This document shows positions 1-6,506 of a stretch of 16,616 bases of DNA, one piece after another. Under the pieces are notes generated by a model. The model was not told the origin of the DNA. It worked only from the letters and a program-made list of their open reading frames with translations, and ran no database searches. The number at the start of each line of letters is the position of its first letter. Positions within the stretch are counted from its first letter, which is position 1. The DNA lies in the NCBI RefSeq assembly GCF_016786305.1, contig NZ_JADWYV010000230.1; one strand, given 5' to 3'. The stretch is from Pseudofrankia nepalensis (GTDB taxonomy: Bacteria > Actinomycetota > Actinomycetes > Frankiales > Frankiaceae). The position numbers and the translations under genes are program-made.

Positions 1-1334
1 GTGGCGGGCTGGGCGCCGCCGGCGCCGGCCTGGACGGCGGCCTCCGGCGGCCAGCCCTCGGAGGCCGCGTGGTCGTCGCCGGAGTGCCCGCCGCCCACGG
101 CGGCGTCGGCTGGCACCTCGCCGGGGGTGCCCCGCGCGGGCTGGGCCGGCAGGGTGCCGGCGCGGATGGCGCGGCTCACCGCCGGGTCGGGGTGGGTCGG
201 CGGGCCCATCCCGACCAGGCGCAGGAACAGCTCCTGCGCGGTCGGGCGCTCGGCCGGGTCCTTGCTCATCGCCTGCGCGACGATCGGGCGCAGCGCGGGG
301 CCAAGGCCCTCGAGGTTCGGTTCCAGGTGCACGACGCGATACAGCTGGACGGGCGTCGGCCCGTCCCCGAACGGCAGCACGCCGGTGCCCGCGTAGGTGA
401 CCAGGCCACCCCAGGCGAAGATGTCGGCCGCCGCCGTCACCGGCTGGCCGTTGGCCTGCTCCGGCGACATGAACGCCGGGGTCCCGATCCGCAGGACGTC
501 GTGGCTGAGCACGCCGTGCGCGTCGGCGGCCCGGGCGATCCCGAAGTCGATGACCCGCGGGCCGAGGGCGGAGAGGATCACGTTCGACGGCTTGAGGTCG
601 CGGTGCACGAGGCCCGCCCCGTGGATCGCGGTCAGCGCGGCGGCGACGCTCACGGCCAGCCGTTCCAGGTCCCCGGTGCGCAGCGGGCCGCCGGCGAGCA
701 CGGCACGGGTGAGCGTCAGCCCGTCGAGGTACTCGGTCACCAGGTACGGCGGCCCGTTCGGCGGGTCGACGACCTCCAGCACCTCGGCGGTGCAGAACCG
801 GGCGACCCGGCGGGCCACGTCGGCCTCGCGCAGGAACCGCTCCCGGAACTCGGGCAGCTGGGCGAGGTCCGGCCGGATCATCTTGATCGCGACCAGTCGC
901 AGCTCGCCGTCGATCCCGTCCGGGCCGACCACGGCCGGCCCGCCGATCACGGCCGACCCGCCGGCCGCCTGCCCGGCCTCGATCGGCCCGATGCCGAGGT
1001 AGACGGTGCCCATCCCGCCCTCGCCGAGCCGTCCGATCAGCTGGTAGTCGCCGAGCTCTTCCGGGTCGTCGTCCGTGAGCGGCTCGGCGGCGACCGCCCC
1101 CATCGGATGCGTCGGATGGGTCGGCAGGGTGAGCCCGCCCCGGGTGGGCACCGTCAGCGGCTGCTGGGCCGGAAGCGGGACGGTCGGGAGCGTGCCGGAC
1201 GGGTTCTCCGCGGACTGGTTCTCACCGCCCGGGTTCCCGCCAGACCGGTTCTCGCCGGGCGGGGCCTCGCCGGGGCGGGGCGCGCTGGGCGAGGTCGCCT
1301 GGACGGCGAGCGCGTGCTGCTGGTTGCGGCGCAC
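1..1334 (-). CDS. Hanks-type serine/threonine protein kinase, N-terminal part (runs off left edge)
   Basis: This frame is open on the minus strand to the window edge, giving about 444 residues and no stop. It reads as a bacterial Ser/Thr kinase. Residues 1-95 are a Pro/Gln/Asn-rich lead. The glycine loop LGEGGMG is at 103-109, VAIK with the ATP-binding lysine at 148-151, the catalytic loop HRDLKPSN at 244-251, DFG at 263-265, and then GTPAFMSPEQ. The catalytic domain ends near residue 368 and is followed by a Pro/Ala/Gly-rich linker. Between the glycine loop and VAIK lies an extra stretch of about 25 residues, where PknB-like kinases have a short turn. GTG 1334 was chosen because a GGGGGGA tract precedes it by 3 nt and an in-frame stop lies upstream at 1377-1379; ATG 1103 (residue 78) is a possible later start with no ribosome site. 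Such kinases are usually membrane-anchored and phosphorylate cell-wall or regulatory proteins. The part that would hold the membrane helix or sensor is outside the window. Confidence 0.93.
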   Translation of the reverse strand, partial: MRRNQQHALAVQATSPSAPRPGEAPPGENRSGGNPGGENQSAENPSGTLPTVPLPAQQPLTVPTRGGLTLPTHPTHPMGAVAAEPLTDDDPEELGDYQLIGRLGEGGMGTVYLGIGPIEAGQAAGGSAVIGGPAVVGPDGIDGELRLVAIKMIRPDLAQLPEFRERFLREADVARRVARFCTAEVLEVVDPPNGPPYLVTEYLDGLTLTRAVLAGGPLRTGDLERLAVSVAAALTAIHGAGLVHRDLKPSNVILSALGPRVIDFGIARAADAHGVLSHDVLRIGTPAFMSPEQANGQPVTAAADIFAWGGLVTYAGTGVLPFGDGPTPVQLYRVVHLEPNLEGLGPALRPIVAQAMSKDPAERPTAQELFLRLVGMGPPTHPDPAVSRAIRAGTLPAQPARGTPGEVPADAAVGGGHSGDDHAASEGWPPEAAVQAGAGGAQPA

Positions 1335-1841
1335 CGATCCCCCCGAACGAGCAGGCAGACCTAACCCGACAGGACCTCAGTCTGCGGCCCCGCCCGGCGT
1401 GCCGTACCGCCACGGCGCGATTACTTAAGGTAGTTCCTGTCTGTGCGGACCTGGCGGGCGTGCTGGTGTCGCCCCGGGCCACTCTTCGTGGATCAAGGCG
1501 GCGCGAGAGCCTCCGCGATCTACCAGAAGAACCCACCTACGCCCCGCCCGACCGGCCGGTCATGGCCTGTGGGTGTTCGGCCGGTGATCCCATGGGCTGT
1601 GGTGCCGAAAACGTGCCAGTTCGGCGCCATAGGCCATGGACCGATTCCAGGGGCGGTGGTGACCGTGCAACCCCACCCGGCCCGGCCAGCGCCGAGGGCC
1701 CGCGGGCTGCCGAGCCAGGGCCAGGGCGGAGCTGGGACCAGGGCCGCGCGCCTCGAACTGCCACGCGCCGGGAACCGCGGTTGTCCTGCGCGCCGCGTTC
1801 ACCCCGCCGCCCACCGCCCGCCGCCGAGTGGCGGGCCGGGG
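1335..1841. other. 507-bp intergenic region between kinase and DUF2142 gene
   Basis: No convincing gene is visible. A 104-codon minus-strand frame (1222-1536) is Arg-rich, overlaps the kinase start in another frame and has no recognisable motif. On the minus strand, a 6-bp hairpin (1817-1835, 7-nt loop) lies 6 nt after the DUF2142 stop and may end that transcript. A second imperfect inverted repeat (1601-1609 with 1620-1628, 8 of 9 pairs plus one G-U) lies mid-region. An AT-richer spot near 1420-1437 could hold the kinase promoter. Confidence 0.5.
1412..1437 (-). promoter_or_regulatory. Possible ECF-type promoter of the kinase gene
   Basis: Read on the minus strand, GGAACT (1437-1432) is followed after about 17 nt by CGT (1414-1412). 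This resembles the GGAAC ... CGT pattern of many actinobacterial ECF sigma promoters. It lies about 80 nt upstream of the kinase GTG in a locally AT-richer stretch. The motif is short and could be chance. Confidence 0.2.
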
Positions 1842-4205
1842 CTACGCCTTGCGGTGGCGGTGGGCGCCGGGGCGGCGGGGGATGGTGAGGGTCTGGTCGG
1901 ACTGGGGGGTGCCGGCGTCGGGTTGGAGGGGATGGGCGCCGGTGCCGAACCAGTCGTAGGGGCCGGCGGGGCCGCCGACGTTGCCGGCGATCAGGTCGGC
2001 GAGCGGCATGGCGCCGGGCTTGCCGGCGTCTCGCTCACCCGGGTCCCGCGGGACCGGGCGGATCGCGAACACCACCGCCCAGACGGCGACGGCCAGCAGC
2101 GTGAGCGCGCACAGCCCGAGAACGACCTCGACCGCGACCGGCGGCCACGGCGACCAGGCGAGCAGCGCGTCCAGGCCGTCCCGCGCGTCGCCGCCCGGGC
2201 CCTCCCACCAGCGCGGGAACAGGACGCAGATCGCCATGGCCTGCATCGCGACCGCGCCCGCGAGCATGACCAGCGGGGTGAACCGGGACAGCCGGCCGGC
2301 CGACGCGGCGCCGGCGCCGACCCCGACGGCGAGCGCCACCAGGCCGGCGAACAGGTAGCGGCCGGAGATGCCGCTGGCGTGCGACGTGTCATGGAAGTGC
2401 AGCCCGGACTGGAGCGTCATCAGGCCGAACAGGCCGGCCGTCGGCCAGAGCATGAGCACGAGGTCAACCCGCCTCGCCCTCGGGCGCGCGGCCGCGATGC
2501 CGACCGCCGCGAGCACCGCGACCACGACGGTGCCGATCCGCGCGGCCAGCTCCGGCAGGTTCGCCTCGAACCAGCCGAACTCGCCCCACCAACGCAGGAT
2601 CGTGCCGTTGACCAGTACGTCCGCGAACTCCCCCCAGCCGGACAGCTCGGTGCCGAGCACGAAACCGGGCGTCGTCGGCTGGAACGTGTGGTAGCGGACC
2701 AGGTTGACGACGAACCACCAGGCGCCGAACGCCAGCGCCGCCACCGTGCCGGTCAGCAGCGGCCGCCACGGGAACCGAGCCGCCGCCGGCGACACGGCGG
2801 GGCCGGCCGCCGCCTCCGCGAGCAGGAACGGGGCGCCGTCCGCCCGCGTCCGCTCGGGGGCGGGCAGGGCTCCGGCCTCCCCCGCGCTGGCCCCTTCCCG
2901 TGCCAGCGCCCCGCGGGCCCGCCGCCAGGCCAGCAGGTAGGCGACGACCGCCAGCGGGACGAACACGATGCCCAGCGACTTCGACAGCATCGCGATCCCG
3001 ATGAACGCGCCGACCCAGCAGCCGGTGCGCGCCGACGTGTCGCCGCGCAGCACATAGCACAGCGCCAGCGTCGTCAGCGCCCCGGCGAGCACCAGCAGCG
3101 CGTCGTTGTTCACGCTCGAGCCGATGTGGGTCAGCATCGGGATGGCCAGCGGGAGCAGCGCCGCGACCCGGCCGGCGGCGCGGCTCTCGGTGATCCGCTC
3201 GGCGGCGGCCCACGCGATCAGGGGCAGCGGCGCCACCATGAGCACGCTCATCAGCCGCAGCAGCCCGATGACCAGGTCGAACCGCAGGTCCTGCGGCGCC
3301 CCGGGCGGCAGCTTCACCAGCGCGGCGCCCGCGAGGTAGTACAGCGGCGGGTGCTGCATCATCTGCTGCACGTCCCCCGCTGGCTGGCCCGGCCTGGGCA
3401 GCTCCCGCCACTCGGGCCGGTCCGCGCGATCGGTCGCGTCGGCCTCGGTGAACGGCCCGACCGCCAGCTCACGCGGGTTGTCCCGGGTGCCGTAGGGCGC
3501 CTCGACGATCGAGCCGACCGTCTCGGGGGAGGCGGTCGCGTGCCCGACCGGAGGCCAGCCCTTCCCTTCCGCCAGCCGCATCACCGCGTCGACGTGATGC
3601 GGCTCGTCCGGCGCGTGGTACTGCGGCACCAGCACCGACCAGCTGCCCAGCAGCAGCGTGAACAGGATGGTGATCAGCCAGACGGGCGCGGGCGCGGAAC
3701 GCAGCACCCGCCAGGGGCGGAAGCGCACCTCGGGCCGCAGCAGCTCGCGGGGGCCGGCGTCCGCCCCAGTGGCCGGCCGCCGGTCCGCCGCGGCGGCGTG
3801 CCCCGGCCCGTTCTCGGCCTCGGAAGGTCCCGGCCCGTTCTTCGCTTCGGGTGGTACCGGCCCGTTGGTGGCCTTGAGCGGCCCCGGCCCGTTGGTGGCC
3901 TTGGGCAGCCCCGGCCCGTTCTTGGCCTTGGGCGGCGGCCCCTTCTCAGCTTCGGAAGGCGCCGGCCCGTTCCTGGCCTCGGGCGACAGGCGCCCGTTCC
4001 TGGCCCTGGGCGACGTCAGACGGTTCTCAGCCTCGGAAGGCACCAGGCCGTTCTTGGCCTCAGGTGAGGGCCCGTTCCCGGCCTCAGACGACACCGGCCC
4101 GTTCTCGGCCTCAGATGACACAGCAGAAGACCCCCCGGGCGATGGACGCCTGTCATGGTAGGCGTCCCGCCCCGGGCCACCCACGCCAGATGGCACCCGA
4201 TCCAC
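1842..4205 (-). CDS. DUF2142-family multi-pass membrane protein, probable GT-C glycosyltransferase, with repeat tail
   Basis: The protein has 787 residues and about 11-12 hydrophobic segments, the first at about 173-192. Just after the first helix is the acidic loop motif PDEPHH (199-204), typical of DUF2142 and related GT-C proteins, where acidic residues in the first outer loop serve catalysis. DUF2142 proteins are thought to transfer sugars from polyprenyl-phosphate donors outside the membrane; that activity is inferred here. Residues 30-135 form a hydrophilic tail of 12 degenerate nine-residue repeats (consensus near SEAENGPGP), presumably cytoplasmic. The start is GTG 4205; the upstream site is weak, and GTG 4196 (codon 4) is an alternative. 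A TACGTT -10-like element (4235-4230) lies 24 nt upstream. The gene follows the acyltransferase on the same strand after 198 nt, and a GtrB-like donor synthase is divergent to that pair, which supports a role in glycan decoration. Confidence 0.85.
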   Translation of the reverse strand: MDRVPSGVGGPGRDAYHDRRPSPGGSSAVSSEAENGPVSSEAGNGPSPEAKNGLVPSEAENRLTSPRARNGRLSPEARNGPAPSEAEKGPPPKAKNGPGLPKATNGPGPLKATNGPVPPEAKNGPGPSEAENGPGHAAAADRRPATGADAGPRELLRPEVRFRPWRVLRSAPAPVWLITILFTLLLGSWSVLVPQYHAPDEPHHVDAVMRLAEGKGWPPVGHATASPETVGSIVEAPYGTRDNPRELAVGPFTEADATDRADRPEWRELPRPGQPAGDVQQMMQHPPLYYLAGAALVKLPPGAPQDLRFDLVIGLLRLMSVLMVAPLPLIAWAAAERITESRAAGRVAALLPLAIPMLTHIGSSVNNDALLVLAGALTTLALCYVLRGDTSARTGCWVGAFIGIAMLSKSLGIVFVPLAVVAYLLAWRRARGALAREGASAGEAGALPAPERTRADGAPFLLAEAAAGPAVSPAAARFPWRPLLTGTVAALAFGAWWFVVNLVRYHTFQPTTPGFVLGTELSGWGEFADVLVNGTILRWWGEFGWFEANLPELAARIGTVVVAVLAAVGIAAARPRARRVDLVLMLWPTAGLFGLMTLQSGLHFHDTSHASGISGRYLFAGLVALAVGVGAGAASAGRLSRFTPLVMLAGAVAMQAMAICVLFPRWWEGPGGDARDGLDALLAWSPWPPVAVEVVLGLCALTLLAVAVWAVVFAIRPVPRDPGERDAGKPGAMPLADLIAGNVGGPAGPYDWFGTGAHPLQPDAGTPQSDQTLTIPRRPGAHRHRKA
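3807..4124. repeat. 12-copy 27-bp in-frame tandem repeat
   Basis: Twelve head-to-tail units begin with a variant of CCCGTTCTCGGCCTC (plus strand). Ten are 27 bp and two are 24 bp, so the reading frame is always kept. They encode the nine-residue repeats in the tail of the DUF2142 protein (Asn of the NG step, or Lys once, at residues 35, 44, 52, 61, 70, 79, 88, 96, 105, 114, 123, 132). Units differ by several bases, so the array is not a very recent expansion. Confidence 0.9.
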
Positions 4206-4305
4206 CCAAATTCAACCCAGAGTCCAGGAAACGTATCGGTAGCGCCTGAGAACGGCCCTCCGGGCAGCCGCGCGACCGGAATCTCGGCGGCCGCGGCCCG
4301 GCGTC

Positions 4306-4328
4306 GAGGGCCTGAGGGGCCGGCCCTC
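4306..4328 (-). terminator. Hairpin after the acyltransferase gene
   Basis: GAGGGCC (4306-4312) pairs perfectly with GGCCCTC (4322-4328) across a 9-nt loop. It lies 75 nt beyond the acyltransferase stop on the minus strand and before the DUF2142 start. There is no U-tract, as is common in actinomycetes, so termination is only inferred. Confidence 0.3.
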
Positions 4329-4403
4329 TGGGGGAGACATCCGGCGGCCGTCCTGGCGAAGCCGACCGGAGGCGGCGAACAGGGGCTACCCACCCCGCGG
4401 CCG

Positions 4404-5117
4404 TCAGCTCCAGGCGTCGGCGGTGCCGATGACCTTGGCGGGGGAGCCGGCGACGATGGCCTTCGCGGGAACGTCCCTGGTCACGACGGCGCCGGCGGCG
4501 ACGATGGCGCCCTCACCGATCGTCACACCCTTGAGCACGATCGCGCCGGCGCCGACCCACACGTGGTCCTCGATGACGATGGGCGCGCTCTGCGGCTGCT
4601 GTACGCCGTCGACGACGATCGGGTGGAAGTCGTTGTCCATGAGCTGGGTGTTCCACGAGATCGTGCAGTGCTCGCCGATCGACACCCGGTCGCGGACCAG
4701 GATCTTCGCGAAGCCGTTGATGTTGACCCCGTGGCCGAGCTGCAGTAGCCCGGAGTCGACGACGACGCGCACGCCGCGCTGCAGCGACACGACGCCCTCG
4801 CAGCGCAGCCGCCCCTCCGGGTGTACTCGGACGATCGACGAGTCGTGCTTGGTGGACAGCCCGAACGAGCCGAGGCCGACCCTTAGCACACCACCAGGGG
4901 CGAACTCGAAGCGCTCATGACCCTCGATGATCGTGCGCGAGCCCGTCCAGATCGGCTTGCCGTAGGCAAGCGGATAGCGCAGCCCGGTGACGAACGCCAG
5001 TGCCGAGGTCTCCCGGGCGGCGTGCAGCGACCGGACGTGCTGGACGTATTCGCGTAGATCGCTCCTGAAAGCACCCACGAATACCACCCTAGGCGCCGTT
5101 GCCGTGAGTGGCCTCAC
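4404..5117 (-). CDS. Left-handed beta-helix sugar O-acyltransferase (WbbJ/maltose acetyltransferase type)
   Basis: The protein has 237 residues. From about residue 75 it shows hexapeptide-repeat character (spaced V/I/L-G-x turns) and the family pattern ISWNTQLMDNDFHPI (153-167). The histidine of DNDFH (161-165) is the expected catalytic base. The C-terminal part, with GAGAIVLKGVTIGEGAIVAA and VTRDVPAKAIVAGSPAKVIG, is typical of acetyl-CoA-dependent sugar acyltransferases such as WbbJ, maltose acetyltransferase and NodL. The N-terminal 75 residues are not hexapeptide-like and may bind the acceptor. The likely reaction is O-acetylation of a glycan or its precursor in the cytoplasm; the acceptor is unknown. 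The start is GTG 5117; GTG 5087 (codon 11) is possible and no strong ribosome site decides. The gene heads the minus-strand pair with the DUF2142 gene and is divergent from the GtrB-like gene across a 408-bp control region. Confidence 0.9.
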   Translation of the reverse strand: MRPLTATAPRVVFVGAFRSDLREYVQHVRSLHAARETSALAFVTGLRYPLAYGKPIWTGSRTIIEGHERFEFAPGGVLRVGLGSFGLSTKHDSSIVRVHPEGRLRCEGVVSLQRGVRVVVDSGLLQLGHGVNINGFAKILVRDRVSIGEHCTISWNTQLMDNDFHPIVVDGVQQPQSAPIVIEDHVWVGAGAIVLKGVTIGEGAIVAAGAVVTRDVPAKAIVAGSPAKVIGTADAWS

Positions 5118-5232
5118 CGGGCCTCGGGGTCTCCGCGCGCGCCAGGCCGCGACGACGCGGGCCCGGCCTGGGGCGGCGCGGCGGCGACGTCGGTCGCGCC
5201 GGGCCCTGACCTGCGTGAACGCGCCGGAATCG

Positions 5233-5258
5233 CGGCCGGCCGGCGCGCCGGCCGGCCG
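5233..5258. repeat. 26-bp perfect palindrome
   Basis: Thirteen bases on each side of the 5245/5246 axis are exactly complementary, built of CGGCCGG blocks around a GCGC core. It lies 116 nt upstream of the acyltransferase start and about 270 nt upstream of the GtrB-like start. It could be a regulator site, a cruciform or a transcription barrier between the divergent units. Because it is pure G/C in a GC-rich genome, chance or a common genomic repeat is also possible. Confidence 0.6.
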
Positions 5259-5272
5259 GTGTGATCCTCAGT

Positions 5273-5289
5273 GGTCTCCGTGGGAGACC
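5273..5289. promoter_or_regulatory. Inverted repeat GGTCTCC-GTG-GGAGACC, candidate operator
   Basis: Perfect 7-bp arms are separated by 3 nt, only 14 nt to the right of the 26-bp palindrome and 14 nt to the left of the TATCGT -10-like element at 5303. The size and symmetry fit a dimeric regulator site, but no regulator gene is in the window. Confidence 0.35.
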
Positions 5290-5460
5290 GGTGGCCGTCA
5301 CATATCGTGTCCAAGACCCGCCCACCGTCCGGGCGTGCGCGTCACCGTGTCACGCTGGCACGCGAACCACCGTCGGCGAGCATGGGCGTGGAGCCGGGCC
5401 TCGGCGCGTCGCCGGCGGCCGAGGCGGTGGCCGAGACGGCGGCGCTGCCTTGTAGACGGG

Positions 5461-5494
5461 GACCCAGACGCGGCGCTCCACGCGCCGCGGGGTC
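5461..5494 (+). promoter_or_regulatory. Leader hairpin upstream of the GtrB-like gene
   Basis: CGCGGCGC (5469-5476) pairs with GCGCCGCG (5482-5489) across loop TCCAC. Directly outside, GACCC (5461-5465) pairs with GGGTC (5490-5494), leaving a 3-nt AGA bulge. The 13-pair structure ends 16 nt before the GGGAG ribosome site and 31 nt before the start codon. It could be an mRNA leader structure, or a terminator for a transcript arriving from upstream. Confidence 0.45.
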
Positions 5495-5525
5495 CTAAAC
5501 AGCAGCGACCGGGAGTAAGACCGAC

Positions 5526-6506
5526 GTGAGTGTCAGCGCCATCCGCAAGCCCCACCCCTCGGACGCGTCCATGCTCACCGCGCCCGGCGACGACGATCAG
5601 CTCTCGACCCAGCGGGACGCGCCGTACGTGACCGTCGTGCTGCCCTGCTTCAACGAGCAGGACCACGTCGTCCTCGAACTCGAGCGGATCAGCGCGGCGA
5701 TGGACGCCAGCCGCTACAGCTATGAGCTGCTGGTCATCGACGACAAGTCGACCGACGACACGCTGGCGGTGCTCCACGAGGTGGCGCCCCGCTTCCCGAA
5801 GATGCGGCTGATGCCGTTCCGGCGCAACGGCGGTTCCGGTACCGCCCGCCGGATCGGGACGCAGGAGGCGCGCGGCCAGATCGTGGTCTGGACCGACGCG
5901 GACATGACCTACCCGAACGAGCGGATCCCGGAGTTCGTCAAGTACCTCGACGACAACCCGGACGTGGACCAGGTCGTCGGCGCCCGCACCTCCGAGGAGG
6001 GCACCCACAAGTGGGCGCGGGTGCCGGCGAAGTGGTTCATCCGGATGGTCGCGCAGCGGCTGTCCGGGACGAAGATCCCGGATCTGAACTCCGGGCTGCG
6101 GGCGTTCCGCCGCGAGGTCTCCCTGCCGTACCTGCGGCTGCTGCCGCCCGGGTTCTCCTGCGTCACCACGATCACGATGGCGTTCCTGTCCAACCAGCAC
6201 CCGGTGGACTACCTCCCGATCGACTACGCGAAGCGATCCGGGAAGTCGAAGTTCCACCCGTTCCGGGACGCGCGGCGTTACATCCTGCAGGTCCTGCGGA
6301 TGGTGATGTACTTCGACCCGCTCAAGGTGCTGCTCCCGGTCGCACTGTGGATCATGGGGTTGGGGTTCATCAAGCTGATCGTCGACCTCGCCCGCTACGA
6401 CTTCCACGTCGCCACGTCGACGCTGCTGGCGATCCTGGTCGGCTTCCAGATCGCGGTCCTCGCCCTGCTCGGCGACCTCGTGGCCCGGTCCCGTGGCAGT
6501 TCCTGA
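5526..6506 (+). CDS. GtrB/DPM1-like polyprenyl-phosphate glycosyltransferase (GT2)
   Basis: The protein has 326 residues. A GT-A fold is clear from VTVVLPCFNEQDH (35-47), VIDDKSTDDT (70-79), the metal-binding DADM (124-127) and LNSGLRAFRRE (188-198). KRSGKSKFHPF (236-246) matches the R/K-x-x-G-x-S-K motif of the DPM1/GtrB group, which binds the polyprenyl phosphate. Two hydrophobic helices follow (about 265-287 and 298-320), the GtrB arrangement. The reaction would be NDP-hexose plus polyprenyl phosphate giving polyprenyl-P-hexose at the inner membrane face. Mannose and glucose are both possible; the neighbouring pyrophosphorylase favours mannose weakly. GTG 5526 has GGGAG 10 nt upstream; ATG 5571 is an alternative. 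The stop overlaps the next gene by 14 nt, so the two are translationally linked. A GT-C user of the product, the DUF2142 protein, is encoded across the divergent region. Confidence 0.93.
   Translation: MSVSAIRKPHPSDASMLTAPGDDDQLSTQRDAPYVTVVLPCFNEQDHVVLELERISAAMDASRYSYELLVIDDKSTDDTLAVLHEVAPRFPKMRLMPFRRNGGSGTARRIGTQEARGQIVVWTDADMTYPNERIPEFVKYLDDNPDVDQVVGARTSEEGTHKWARVPAKWFIRMVAQRLSGTKIPDLNSGLRAFRREVSLPYLRLLPPGFSCVTTITMAFLSNQHPVDYLPIDYAKRSGKSKFHPFRDARRYILQVLRMVMYFDPLKVLLPVALWIMGLGFIKLIVDLARYDFHVATSTLLAILVGFQIAVLALLGDLVARSRGSS

Larger units (their letters stand above)
5118..5525. promoter_or_regulatory. 408-bp divergent control region of the glycan locus
   Basis: No gene is supported here; the small frames in it are Arg/Pro-rich and lack motifs. 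The region must hold the promoters for the minus-strand acyltransferase/DUF2142 pair and the plus-strand glycosyltransferase series. It contains a 26-bp perfect palindrome (5233-5258), a 17-bp perfect inverted repeat (5273-5289) and a leader hairpin (5461-5494). TATCGT (5303-5308) fits the TANNNT -10 pattern on the plus strand, but no good -35 element is seen. Confidence 0.55.

Noticed and set aside
69..1364. Long plus-strand frame of 431 codons opposite the kinase
   Set aside because: It is the antisense of a clear kinase with all catalytic motifs; its Arg/His/Gly-rich product has no motif.
1443..4067. Plus-strand frame of 874 codons
   Set aside because: It is antisense to the DUF2142 gene, rich in Arg/Gln/Pro and without any domain; long antisense frames are expected at this GC content.
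3807..4124. CRISPR-like array
   Set aside because: The units are contiguous 27-bp degenerate tandem repeats with no unique spacers, and they code in frame.
5298..6407. Minus-strand frame of 369 codons
   Set aside because: It is the antisense of the GtrB-like gene, whose motifs are unambiguous.
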